From Cochliopodium minus (lineage: Eukaryota; Discosea; Himatismenida; Cochliopodiidae), in contig JAMYWO010000404.1 in assembly GCA_024220525.1 (NCBI GenBank), forward strand, positions 9,751 through 30,758: a DNA stretch of 21,008 bases, given 5' to 3'. The notes below the pieces were generated by a model. The model searched no databases and was not told where the DNA came from. It worked only from the letters and a program-made list of their open reading frames with translations. The translations under genes and the position numbers were made by a program. Every line of letters starts with the position of its first letter. Position 1 is the first letter of the stretch. Shown here piece by piece: positions 11,409 through 21,003 of the stretch.

Positions 11409-13776
11409 TTAATAATCAAAAGGATTTGATTCTTCAATTTTTTTGTCAATGAATGTTGTCAAGTTTTTCAAACTTTCTTGTTTTCTTTCTCTCAAGAAAG
11501 GCAAATCTATGAAACCATTTTTAAAATCTTGATATATTTTATCCATATTTTCTAATTCTTTTTTATTGGATGGAAATACTTCATTTTTGTTTGGGAAAGA
11601 CAAGTATTCAACAGGTTCATAATTCTTTTTTTGTTCAGAAGGAATTTTGTTGACATAATCACAAATACTTCCCATAGAAACGTTTAACTCTTTAGGTGTT
11701 TCTCTTTCAGTTTTTGGTTTTTTCTGTTCTGAGCTCATTATCTTTGAAATAAGTTGTTTTTGTTCTTCCAAAGAAATACCTCCTTTTTGAACAGACAAAA
11801 CTTTCCTTTAAAAAAAAAAAAAAGTGAAATTTTTTTGATTTCTTTATTTTGAAGTATTGTTTACCATCTGAAATAATTTTGATGCTTTCCTCCAAACAAA
11901 AATTGATAAACAGAATTAAAACATACTTCTCTTTGCTTGACGAGATCAGAATATACTCTCTTTCCTCCCTTTGAAATTTTTTCTGAAGTTTGATCAATCA
12001 ACTTTTTCATGTTGTCATCTTTAGGAGCATTATGAACTTCAGGTTCTAAAAATAAAAATAAAAAAAATGAAAATAAAAATAAAAATTTTAAAAAGTTAAC
12101 CATTATTTTTGGATAATCCCTCTTCAAATGTTGATAAATTAATGAAATCGTCATTGTTAGGAGTAATGTCGGAATAATCAAATGTCAATTTGTTTTCTTT
12201 CTTGAAATGAAGTTCTAATTCGTTGAGTGCTTTTTTGGAGACTTTGATATCAGAAAAGGTGAGGTAAATTGCTTTTTTGTCGTTTGTAGAATGTATAGAT
12301 TGAATTGTCTGTTCCAATTTGTTAAGAAAATAGTGCAATTCAAAGATTAATTCACAAGTAAAGTCCCCTTTTTTTCGTTATTTTTTTAAATTTATAAAAA
12401 TATTTTTAGTATTTTATTTTTTGTTTTTTAATAAATTTTCTTTAGGTATTAACCTTTCACCACTATAATTTTAGTAACGAGGTTGGAAATGTCAGAGGAT
12501 TCACTGGGATCATACAAGTCATTTCTAGGCCAAGTAATGTCCAAAACGCAGTTTTTGAAGTTCATTCCTCCTAAGTTTTTGATAGTCTTATCTGCTGCTT
12601 CAAAACTGTCCATTGTAACGAAGAAACCTATAAATCAATATTTTATATTAAAATTAATTTTATTTTTATTTATTTTTTAAATTTTATTTTTAACCTTTTT
12701 TCAATGGGACACGTTCCAATGCAAGTATTTTTCCATATGAAGAGAAAAGGATATGGATATGCTTGTCTTCTACTTCTTCGGATACATTCCCTACCCACAA
12801 CATAGCAGGTGGATCTTTTTTTAAAAAAAAAAATGAAAATACATAAAGAAAATTAAAATAATGAAAAAATAAAAAATAAATAAAATGAAAAATAAAATAA
12901 ACTTATAATAATCTTTACTTTTTGGTTGAAAATTAAATGGTTGATTTCTTTGCAAATTGTTATTTGGGAATTGATGATGGAACATTTGTTGTTGGTTAAT
13001 TTGCATGTTGTTGTATCCTTGATTTTGATAAGGGTTGAATGGTTGGTTTATCGTGGGCTGTTGAGTGGGTTGTGTTGGATCATAAGCAAGGTTATTCAAA
13101 TTGTTATATCCTTTTTAAATTAAGTATTAAAATTTAAAAATAATAATATAAATTTAAAATATTAAAAAATTTTAATTTCGTTTGATTTTAACATACCTTG
13201 TTGAAGTGGTTGATTCGGATCGTACATTTGGTTGTTTTGCATGTTGTTGTATCCTTGATTTTGATAAGGGTTGAATGGTTGGTTTATCGTGGGCTGTTGA
13301 GTAGGTTGTGTAGGATCGTAAGGCTGATTATATCCTTTTGAAAAGTTTTAATAATTTAATTATTTCTGTGAATTTTTTTTATTTGATTTTATACCTTGAT
13401 TGTTATATCTTTGTTGCTGTTGTAAATTTTGTTGGATATTTTGATTAAAATTTGGTCCTTGTTGCTGTTGATTCTTTATGTTGATGAGCTGCTTTATCAT
13501 CTCCATTTTGTTTTGATGGTTGAGTTGATTGCCAAAATTCTGAAGCAAATTCGTGATTTGATTGGGATTATTGTTGGGCTGAATATTGGGTTGATTAATA
13601 GGTTGATTATGTATCCCTGGAGGATTCATACCTGGTGGAGAAATGATATTTGGCCTGATATTAATATTTGGTTGATTATTTGGTTGATTTATGTAGGGAT
13701 TTTGATTATTTTGTGGGATGTTTGGCCTATTCTGATTATTCATTTGGAATACAAATTTATTATTGTTATTTTGCAT
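11409..13776 (-). CDS. Q/N-rich RRM + SURP protein, U2SURP/SR140-like splicing factor, 8 exons
   Basis: Predicted RNA-binding protein of 616 residues. Exons in transcript order: 13776-13395, 13334-13197, 13110-12919, 12814-12695, 12627-12454, 12367-12101, 12045-11865, 11805-11409 (1851 nt). Residues 1-237 are dominated by N, Q and P. RRM1 (about 241-315) begins MLWVGNVSEE and has a FFVTMDSFEAADKTIKNL core. A weaker RRM-like segment follows (about 329-402; KIIVVKGD and KAIYLTFSD as RNP2/RNP1 equivalents). A SURP module (about 437-490) shows LID..., YQFLFG and NYFRWKVLSV, close to the RWKLYSI of SR140. The C-terminus is charged and ends in SNPFDY; no CID domain is visible, unlike SR140. Role inferred: nuclear pre-mRNA splicing. 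The first six introns are all phase 1, so the internal exons are symmetric. Exons 2 and 3 are duplicates. The SURP call depends on reading exon 7 straight through. Confidence 0.85.
13003..13086 (-). repeat. Exon-duplication copy B (exon 3 of RRM-SURP gene)
   Basis: This 84-bp stretch matches 13239-13322 in the same orientation. The first 64 bp (13003-13066) are identical to 13239-13302; the remainder differs at three positions (13067, 13076, 13082). It encodes a Y-D-P-T-Q-P-T-Q-Q-P segment followed by an N/Q/P-rich run. All three differences are synonymous third-position changes (CCC/CCT, CCA/CCT, TAT/TAC). Confidence 0.95.
13239..13322 (-). repeat. Exon-duplication copy A (exon 2 of RRM-SURP gene)
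   Basis: Partner of 13003-13086, centred 236 bp away. The two copies lie in adjacent exons that both begin with GGATATAA after a phase-1 intron. The intervening introns (13335-13394 and 13111-13196) do not look alike beyond composition, so either the duplicated block was mainly exonic or the introns have diverged rapidly. Confidence 0.95.
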
Positions 13777-13979
13777 TTCTATTGATTATATAAGAACAAT
13801 TTTTTTATAATTTTTTTGTTGGTTCAAAATTATAACCATTTTGGAGTTTGAATCATAAATATGTTCATTATTGACGCACAAAATAAAATTTGATAGAACA
13901 TTATTTGATTTTATAAATATTGTGTTTTTATAGTTCTTATATTGCAATGATTTTTGATTTCAAATTGTATAATCACATC

Positions 13980-14763
13980 CTATACTTTCTCAATATTGAT
14001 TTGGGAATCATTGATGATAGAATTCTGCTTCTGCTCGCTCAAAATCTTGAGGAGATTCAATTTCTCATCCTCCAACTTGATGATCTGAGCCTCCAATTGC
14101 TTTTCAACGATAGGAGATAATCTAAGGAGATCCTGCTCAGCCTTTCTGTAGATGAGATCCCTTTCATGCAATACCCTTTTGATTCTGGCCATAGCCTTCT
14201 TAGTCTTTCTGAATCTTCCTTTGGCTTTCACTTGACTGCCATCCCTTTTCTTTTCGGATAATAATTTCACTCTTTCTCTCGCAAGGATGTGCCATAGGGT
14301 GTGGAGATCTTCGAAATTTTTTCTTCTCAAATCATCTGCTTTCTTAATTGATTATAAATGTTAGATAATGAGAATATACTTGTTATTAAGGATTATTAGG
14401 ATTGGATATTATATTAACGTTAATTTATTTGTACATTTATCTCCTTAATAATCATCATTATTCTTTAATTATTTATGAACAAAAGAAATAAAAGTGATCT
14501 TATTGAGTGTTGAATGAAATAAATTTTGGATCATCTTTATTCTTCTTTTATATAAATAAAATGATGGTTCTTATGAAGTTGAATAAACCAATTATATAGT
14601 GGGAGGATATTTTTGTTTCTAATATGATTTTTACCCATTCTCTTCCAGTTTTATGCTCTGGGATCTCTTCATTACCTTCCTTTTTTGCAACAGGAAGCAA
14701 ATCATCAATACCTCTATTGATAGAGAATTTATTCTTGACAAAAGAATTTCTAAATACCTTCAT
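13980..14763 (-). CDS. MRPL47: Mitochondrial large-subunit ribosomal protein uL29m (MRP-L47), 2 exons
   Basis: Predicted 163-residue protein of the mitochondrial 54S/39S ribosomal subunit. Exon 1 is 14763-14635 and exon 2 is 14342-13980, joined in phase 0 across a 292-nt intron. The join restores TGREW-KADDLRRKNFEDLHTLW, matching the family pattern R-x-W-x-A-x-[DE]-LR-x-KSFEDLHkLW. Further family features are KAMARIKRVLHERD near residue 90 and a C-terminal helix rich in E, K and L. The N-terminus (MKVFRNSFVKNKFSINRG) is basic, lacks acidic residues, and fits a mitochondrial presequence. The protein is shorter than animal MRPL47 but holds the whole L29 core. The intron separates the presequence and linker from the L29 domain. 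It lies 203 bp upstream of the RRM-SURP start and 180 bp downstream of the calpain stop, on the same strand. Confidence 0.9.
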
Positions 14764-14943
14764 TTTTTTTTTTTTTTAAAAAAATTTGATAGAGAAATAA
14801 AAAGGCATTGAATCCATTGGTTGTAAAATCCATCAAAAAAAAATTAATGATTTGAAACCACATTGCTTAATTTAATCATAGATTTTAATTGGAACAAATT
14901 TTTTTTAATATTTTCAAATTTTAAACTTTTTTTTTGTAGGTCA

Positions 14944-17900
14944 TCAATCAAGATGATTCATCTGAATCAAATCAAGCTTTTCTGTTGATTCAATCGTAAG
15001 TAAGTGATTATTTTCTTGTCCAGGTTTTTCTGTGGTGGCCATAACTTTTTAAAATAAAATTAATTTAAAACCTTTAAAATAAAATCTTTTCTTTTTACTC
15101 AGGTAAGGAGCCTGACTTGCAACAAAAGTGAAATCTAATGTTATGATTTCTTGTCTTACAAGAGGAGAATTAGAATCAAGAAACTTTTCAGTGAACTTTT
15201 GAGCGCCACCAGTGTAGTTGGAGAAGACCAAAATGCATGCTTTGAACATAAGATCTTTTGGTTGTTGGAGTGTGATACGTACAGGGAACTTGGAAGGTAC
15301 TGGGCTTAATGGATGAAGATGGAAAAGAAGATTGTCTGTCCAATCTAAGTCTTGTTTGTCTGATACACTTCCAATGGATCCACCTTTAAGAATAAAATTT
15401 ATTTTTGGAAAAAAAAAAAATTAAAGTTTCTTTACCTGCACATGCTCCAATCCAATGACTTTTCAGTTGAAACTTAAATTTGAAAGAAGGATTTCTAGAA
15501 ACTTGAGTATTTGTGTTGGTGGTTGTGTTGGTGGTAGATTTGTTTGTATTTGTATTGGTAGTAGTTGAGGTGTTGTTAGTGGAAGGTTTAGTGTTTCCTT
15601 GAGGTTTTTTATCTTCTTCATCATCTTTTTCTTTATTTTTATTGAGTTTCTTCATCTTTTCACTTTGATCTTCAAATTTTTGTGGTTTCCCTTGAAATCC
15701 AGTTTTTCCACCTAAGAAAATAAATTTTATTTAAAAAATTTTGAATCTACTAAATAATTTTGGTTTACCTATCTCTCCACATTTAATGTCATCATCACTG
15801 TAAATCGACAAAAAAAAGTTTCCAGCTTCTCCTGCATTGAAAGTACATGGCATCAAAACATAGTAACCCTTATTGACGGAAAGGTGAGCAGTGTTTTCTC
15901 TACCACGAGTAAAAACAGGTCTAAAAATGGATTTGGCTCCTCTGTCTGTGATTTTTTGTTGAGGATTGGTGGATTCCCATAGATATATTCCGATACCTCC
16001 ATATTGTCTTGACCTTTGTCCCTTACTTCTGTTGTCTTCTTGAGCTAAGTGAGCAAATATCTGAGTATTATTCTTGGTTACTTCTATCCAGTATTGGTAA
16101 TTTCTTGTCCTTTTAAAAAAAAATTTAACACAATAAAAAAAAAAATCAAAAATTGATTATTTACCAAGTGGGATTATTGCAACATCCACCCGCTGTTTTT
16201 TGGTCCCATGTTCCTTGAAAGGAGAATTTGTTCCAAACTTTTCCGACTTCATCAGTCAACAATCTACAGACAGCAATTGAATTGTATTGGGTGAGGAAAT
16301 CTTGGTATGAAATCCAAAATACTCCATCATCTATAAAACAAATCAAAATTTTAAAATCATTCCAAAAATTTGAATTTTTTAGAAATTTCACCCCCAAATT
16401 TGTAATCTAATTTTTTTAAAGTTTCTTCGTTCCATTCTTTGCTCCCATCACTCCACTAAAAATAAAAATTATGAGTAAAAGAATGAAATTATTTTAAAGT
16501 AAAAAAAATAATTACAGGACCTTTCCACTCTAAAAAAAAATATAATTCAAAAAAAAAAAATATTTAATTTTACCGTGCTTTCCCCAAGGGTTTCTGATTT
16601 GAAGTAACTTTATTAATTTGCCTCCTGTTTTGAGTTCTTTAGCTTTCAAGATACTGTAAGCATGCCCAGTGAGTATACCCATACCGTTGTCATTTTCGAT
16701 TCCTCCTCCTGAGTTTGAACATCCCATCAAAAACTCCTCGTCATAGTGGTTTCTTATCAAATCCCACAAAGTCCCATCCTTTATCATCACTTGCACTTTT
16801 TCATCTTCAAAGTCTAAACTCTCTGATCCTTCTCCAGTTAAATCGGTCATTCCCTCTTCCTAAAAAAAGAAATATATTAATATATTAATATTATTTCATA
16901 ATAAAAATGAAAATAAAAAAGGAACATATGGAGAACATCAAAAATATTTTTTTATAAAGTTACTAATTGTCCAGATTCCAAGACAGAATAGGAACCATTT
17001 AGTTTTGCAAAAGCTTTTTCTAAAAGTGGAACCCAGAACTCATCTTTTTCCCTACTACGAGCAAATACACATTGCCCTTGTGAATTACAAGGTATTCTGT
17101 CGTCTATGGTGACAACTCTCCAGTCTCCGTCCAAATAAAATTTAATCTATCAAAAGAAATTATTGAGGAAAAAAAAAAATTTTGAAAATAATTTTTTTTA
17201 ACCTGATAGAATCCATACTCTGGATGAGATGATACGAACAAAGGTAAAAGGAGATCTTTTCTTGTTGCAACTATAAAGATGATGTAAATTTTTATTAAAA
17301 AAGTTTTGGGAATAGGATCATTATAAATGGTATCTTTTCAATAAAATAAATTAAATGTTATAATTTATAAAATATATCTTCAAGTTCTCCAATAAAAAAA
17401 AATTAAATTGGGATATCGTATTAAATCAAGACAATTTTAATATTTTTCTTACTCACTGACATTGATCCTATCAACCAACAATCTCCAAGCTCTCCTTGCA
17501 TCACATCACCACTGCTCACTCCATCAACAAATAATGATGGTTTTTTATTTATTTCGGCTTTTAAAAAATATTTTTTTTATTGAATTTTTTTTTTTAATTT
17601 TTAAAAGATAAAGTTCTTGATTTTATATTACACGGCCTTTTCCATGAATCAACACTTCTCACTATAAAAATTAAATTTAATTGTTAATATTATTTTTATT
17701 GAAACAATAATTTTTTTTTTAACGGTAAATTAGAGATGTTCAAAACTTTACAACAGTTCAAAATTTGTTAGTCATAAATTAATATCCGCTAACAAAGTTG
17801 TAAGTTTTGGACATGTCTATAAATTTATTTTTTTGAAGATACCTCTTTTTCCTATACTTTGATCATTTGCAGGAAATTCATCATCCAGATACTTTGAATT

Positions 17901-18048
17901 GCTCTTTTTCAAAGCTAAAATTTATTTCGGAGAAACAACAAAAAGTTATTTCATGGAGATCAAAAAAAAATAACGATTTATTATTACAATTTATGAGATT
18001 CTCTTCTATTTTTTTGGCTTGTTGTAATGTTGTGGATCTTTTTTCCAT
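14944..18048 (-). CDS. Calpain-like cysteine protease with two C2-like (domain III) modules, 14 exons
   Basis: Predicted cytosolic cysteine endopeptidase of 683 residues. Exons in transcript order: 18048-17988, 17914-17843, 17661-17632, 17557-17453, 17270-17203, 17146-16964, 16859-16574, 16529-16516, 16455-16392, 16330-16165, 16109-15769, 15711-15436, 15383-15099, 15044-14944 (2052 nt). The catalytic triad is complete: Cys81 in QGELGDCW, His239 in LTGHAYS, Asn263 in IRNPWG, with normal calpain spacing. WKRPSEI, the run before Cys81, and the EWKGPW motif all appear only after splicing. Two domain III-like modules follow (about 330-463 and 531-675), each with a W...AGG start, separated by a charged then T/N/S-rich linker (about 464-530). 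No penta-EF-hand domain, so Ca2+ control would act through the core and C2-like modules. It ends in tandem TGA stops. Expected role: limited proteolysis of regulatory substrates. Confidence 0.92.
16516..16529 (-). other. 14-nt micro-exon (exon 8) of the calpain-like gene
   Basis: A 14-nt exon lies between introns 16530-16573 (44 nt) and 16456-16515 (60 nt), each with GT-AG ends. It supplies two bases of the Glu codon plus Trp-Lys-Gly-Pro of the conserved EWKGPW segment that follows NPWG in calpains. Leaving it out shifts the frame, so it must be constitutive for a functional enzyme. Confidence 0.85.
17733..17817. mobile_element. 85-bp TA-flanked inverted-repeat element, MITE-like, in calpain intron 2
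   Basis: Ends are imperfect inverted repeats of about 21 bp: GAGATGTTCAAAACTTTACAAC on the left and, read from the other end, GACATGTCCAAAACTTACAAC. Pairing extends inward to TTTGTTAG/CTAACAAA, so most of the element can fold into one hairpin around an AT-rich loop. A TA dinucleotide abuts each end (17731-17732 and 17818-17819), as left by Tc1/mariner-type insertion. The host intron (17842-17662) is 181 nt, about 100 nt longer than most of its neighbours. There is no coding capacity. The alternative is a structured intronic element unrelated to transposition. Confidence 0.6.
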
Positions 18049-18201
18049 TTTTTTTTTTTTTAATTTATTTATTTTTCCCTTTAGAACTCTAAATTACTTT
18101 ATTATTTCGAAATATAATGTGGTATATTATATAGAATAGATGTTTGATTTGAAAAATGGAATCAAACAAAAAATATAAAGATAGAAAAAGGACTATTTTA
18201 T

Positions 18202-20419
18202 TTAAATATCCAAATTCTGATCATCATTCTCTTCATTCTCGGGGTTGGATAGATTATCGATATAAGTCTTGATGGTGGAAGAAATCTTGGTAGGCTCTAA
18301 ATCCTGGGCAAGAGAAAAGTAAACGAGAGCTTGTTCCTTGTCTCCGTTTTGGGCGGAAATTTTACCTAACAAAAAGTAAATCAATCCTTCTTTCGGAGTG
18401 AGCTGTTTCAACTCATTTAACACTTTCAAAGCATCGTCAAAGTTTTTGAGTGATACAAGTACTTCTGCTTTTTTGTATTTTGCCAAAAAGTTTAGTTCAT
18501 TATGGCTTAGGGCAAGATCCAAAGTCTTCAAAGAATCTTGCAAGTTCCCCTGTTTCTTCAGGACCATCGCCATGTAACACAATAATGCAGAACTCTCTGA
18601 ATTTATCTTGAGAGCTCTGTCAAAGTGGTAATAAGCAAGATCAAACTTGGCTGTTCTATAGTAAATCATTCCAAGACCGTACCAAGCGTTAACATGTCTT
18701 TTTAAATTATTTTATTTTTCATAATTATTTTCTTTTTAAAGGAAAAGTAGGCTTTTTACCTTGGGTTCAAGTTTATTGCGTTTTGAAAGAAAGACAAAGA
18801 TTTGTCCAAATCTTCGTTTGCTGCATATTCATGACCGCAAAGAGTGTAGGCATATTCAAAGTTGTTGTCAAGTTGTAAAGATCTGTAGAAGAATTTGAGA
18901 GAAATGTCATGTTCCTTTTGCAAAGAAAAGCAATTTCCAACAGCAAACCAACTTTGTGGAGAAAGTCTATCAATGTCCACAAGTTCTTGTGCCAAAGTGC
19001 TAAGTTTAGATTCTTTTTTCAAGTGCCAAAGAGTGCTGCTGTACCATTCCATTCCTTCAGTTCTGAGATAATCGATTTTTCTTGCTTTTTCGAACGCACT
19101 TTCTGCTTCTTTATATTTGGTAAGTTCAAAATAACATCTTCCGATCAAAATCCATATCCACCCATTGTTTTTGTGTTCTTCTGGGAAGTTGTCAATCTCA
19201 TCAAGTGTTTTGGTGCATTTGTATTGACAAAACAACCAATAGATATAAGTGAGTTTCTTCAAAAAATGTACGAGCGAATCTATTTCTCTGTTGTTATCAT
19301 ATGATTGTAAAGGAGTGGAAGGATCCAGGGGTTTGATCACTTTTCTTTTCTTTGGCTTGTTTTTTGGTTTTGTTGAAGAAAAAGAAAGTTTTGAAGTGAT
19401 GCTGTCCCCAATCTTTGTTTTTTCATCATTATTGTCATTCACCAAGAACCTGTTTTTTTCTTTAGGAAAGTCTTTCTTATTGTTTTGTTTTTGAGGAACC
19501 TTCATTTTGACAGAGCTGAAATCGTTTTTATGGTTTGGTGTAGAAAAGTGATCGTTTTTGGACAAAGGTGTCTCCATTATCTTTGGAGTTTCCAATTTCA
19601 ATGAATTTACTTGAAATGGAATCGGTGTGCTTGATGGTATTGGTGAATACTCTGGAATAAATAGATTCGAAGATGGTTTTTCTCTATTCCCAATGAATAT
19701 ATCTTCATTAAGCAATGATGATGGATCCTCATCACCCAATTCACATAACGCTTTGATTGCGCACCACATTGATGGATCAAGAGATATACATTTTCTATAA
19801 CATTTTATTGCTTTCTCTCTTTGTATTAATCTTTGATATGAGAGTCCCAATAAATATAATCCTTTATAAAATATTAAAATTAACGTTAATTTTTTTTAAA
19901 AAAAGGGTATATTGAATGATGGAATTATATTAAGAAGAGGAAATGTTTTTAATGAAAAATTATTTTCATTTTAATGCGATTCAAATGTACACCAAATGAA
20001 AATTATATATATTTAAGGTTATATTTTAAAAATATTTGTATATCCATACATTTATAAAAAGGAAAAATTATTTCTTATGAAATGATAGATATTATTTTAA
20101 TACCTGCAGCACCATTTGGAACCCCATTTGTTATATCTGAATCTCCTCTTAATGCTATCTCTGCTTCTTGATATTTCCCTGTCAAAATACAAGATTGTGC
20201 AAAGAGATATTTATTTAATGGTGTTGTTGATGATAATAATAGCCTATATGCTATATTTGGTTTCCCTTTTCTCATATAAGCTGTTGCAAGAAGATTCAAA
20301 GATTTCTCTGATTTATCAAGTGAATATAATTTTTCACATAAAAAGATCGCATTATCATGCAAATTATAATCGAGAGAATTTTGTCCAGCAGCATATAATT
20401 GATCCACAAGGTTTTCCAT
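18202..20419 (-). CDS. CDC27: Anaphase-promoting complex subunit CDC27/APC3 (TPR protein), 3 exons
   Basis: Predicted 637-residue scaffold subunit of the APC/C ubiquitin ligase, which in known systems binds coactivators (Cdc20/Cdh1) through its TPR superhelix. Exons in transcript order: 20419-20104, 19861-18760, 18697-18202 (1914 nt). The N-terminal part (1-150) has TPR helices with the APC3-type pattern NAIFLCEKLYSLD...LLATAYMRKG. A disordered loop (about 154-297) is rich in S, T, P, K and N, with several S/T-P sites (ETPK, ETPL, STPN, STPL) like those phosphorylated by CDK in APC3. The C-terminal TPR array starts near residue 298; the exon 2-3 join restores LNPRHVNAWYGLGMIYY, very close to the CDC27 consensus. 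It is shorter than human CDC27, mainly in the loop. An AATAAA overlaps the stop codon by one base. Confidence 0.94.
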
Positions 20420-20932
20420 TTTATTTTTTTTGAAAAATTAAAAATATAAAAAATGCGCCAATGAATTTGCACTCATTTCACAATTGGAAGGATTAACTTT
20501 TTCATACCCCACTGAATAAATTTTTAATCAAATAAAATAAAAATAAAATAAGAAAAAGAGTATATCAGGTTTGATGGATTTGTTGGAACAAGATCTTACA
20601 ATTTGGAACAATACATATCTTTGTCTATATGATTTATATCAATCATATTTTATTTTTTTTCAAATATAAAAATATGTGGAACATATATGTTCACCTGTAA
20701 ATGCAGTAAAATTAAAGTGAATATAACATTCAAAATTAAAACCTTGAGAGAGATAATTTTAAGGTAAATAATTTATATACAATTTACTTTTAATTTATAT
20801 AGCATTATTTACATCATTCTATTCCAATCTATCCATTTATAAAATATATCTAATTGATTTTAAAGTGGGATTGAAGTTTTTTAATTTGAGTTTAGATTCA
20901 AATTATATAAAAACTTATATAGAAAATGAAAA
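20420..20932. other. Intergenic region upstream of CDC27
   Basis: About 510 bp between the CDC27 start codon and the tRNA gene. It is AT-rich with stops in all frames, and I found no conserved protein segment or recognisable RNA gene. It should contain the CDC27 promoter, but no specific element could be named. Confidence 0.6.
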
Positions 20933-21003
20933 GCACGTTTTGTTCAGTGGTAGAATGGACCCCTGCCACGGGTCAGACCCGGGTTCGATTCCCGGAACGT
21001 GCA
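20933..21003 (+). tRNA. tRNA-Gly (anticodon GCC)
   Basis: A complete 71-nt cloverleaf without CCA. Acceptor stem GCACGTT/AACGTGC with discriminator A21003; D arm GTTC-AGTGGTA-GAAT; anticodon stem GACCC/GGGTC with loop CTGCCAC, anticodon GCC at 20965-20967; T arm CCGGG-TTCGATT-CCCGG. All stems pair fully apart from a G-T pair in the D stem. It is intronless. The T arm holds a good B box (GGTTCGATTCC) for RNA polymerase III. Sequence and length match the standard eukaryotic nuclear tRNA-Gly(GCC), reading GGC and GGT. The T-run terminator would lie outside the window. Confidence 0.98.

Noticed and set aside
11870-11975. Possible extra introns of 31-42 nt inside exon 7 of the RRM-SURP gene, suggested by a good-looking alternative frame
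   Set aside because: Reading straight through gives the SURP pattern YQFLFG...NYFRWKVLSV and joins in frame to exon 8; the alternatives destroy it.
13429-13785. Plus-strand open frame of 118 codons opposite the Q/N-rich exon
   Set aside because: It is the mirror of an N/Q-rich codon run, giving I/L/W-rich nonsense; the minus strand has the spliced RRM-SURP gene.
14435-14458. A small alternative first exon for uL29m (MMIIKEIN) with donor GTACAA
   Set aside because: Joining it gives a shorter protein without a presequence or the family R-x-W; the exon at 14763-14635 restores GREW-KADDLRRK exactly.
17867-18139. Plus-strand open frame of 90 codons over the calpain 5' end
   Set aside because: It is antisense to spliced calpain exons, low in complexity at its end, and has no recognisable protein features.
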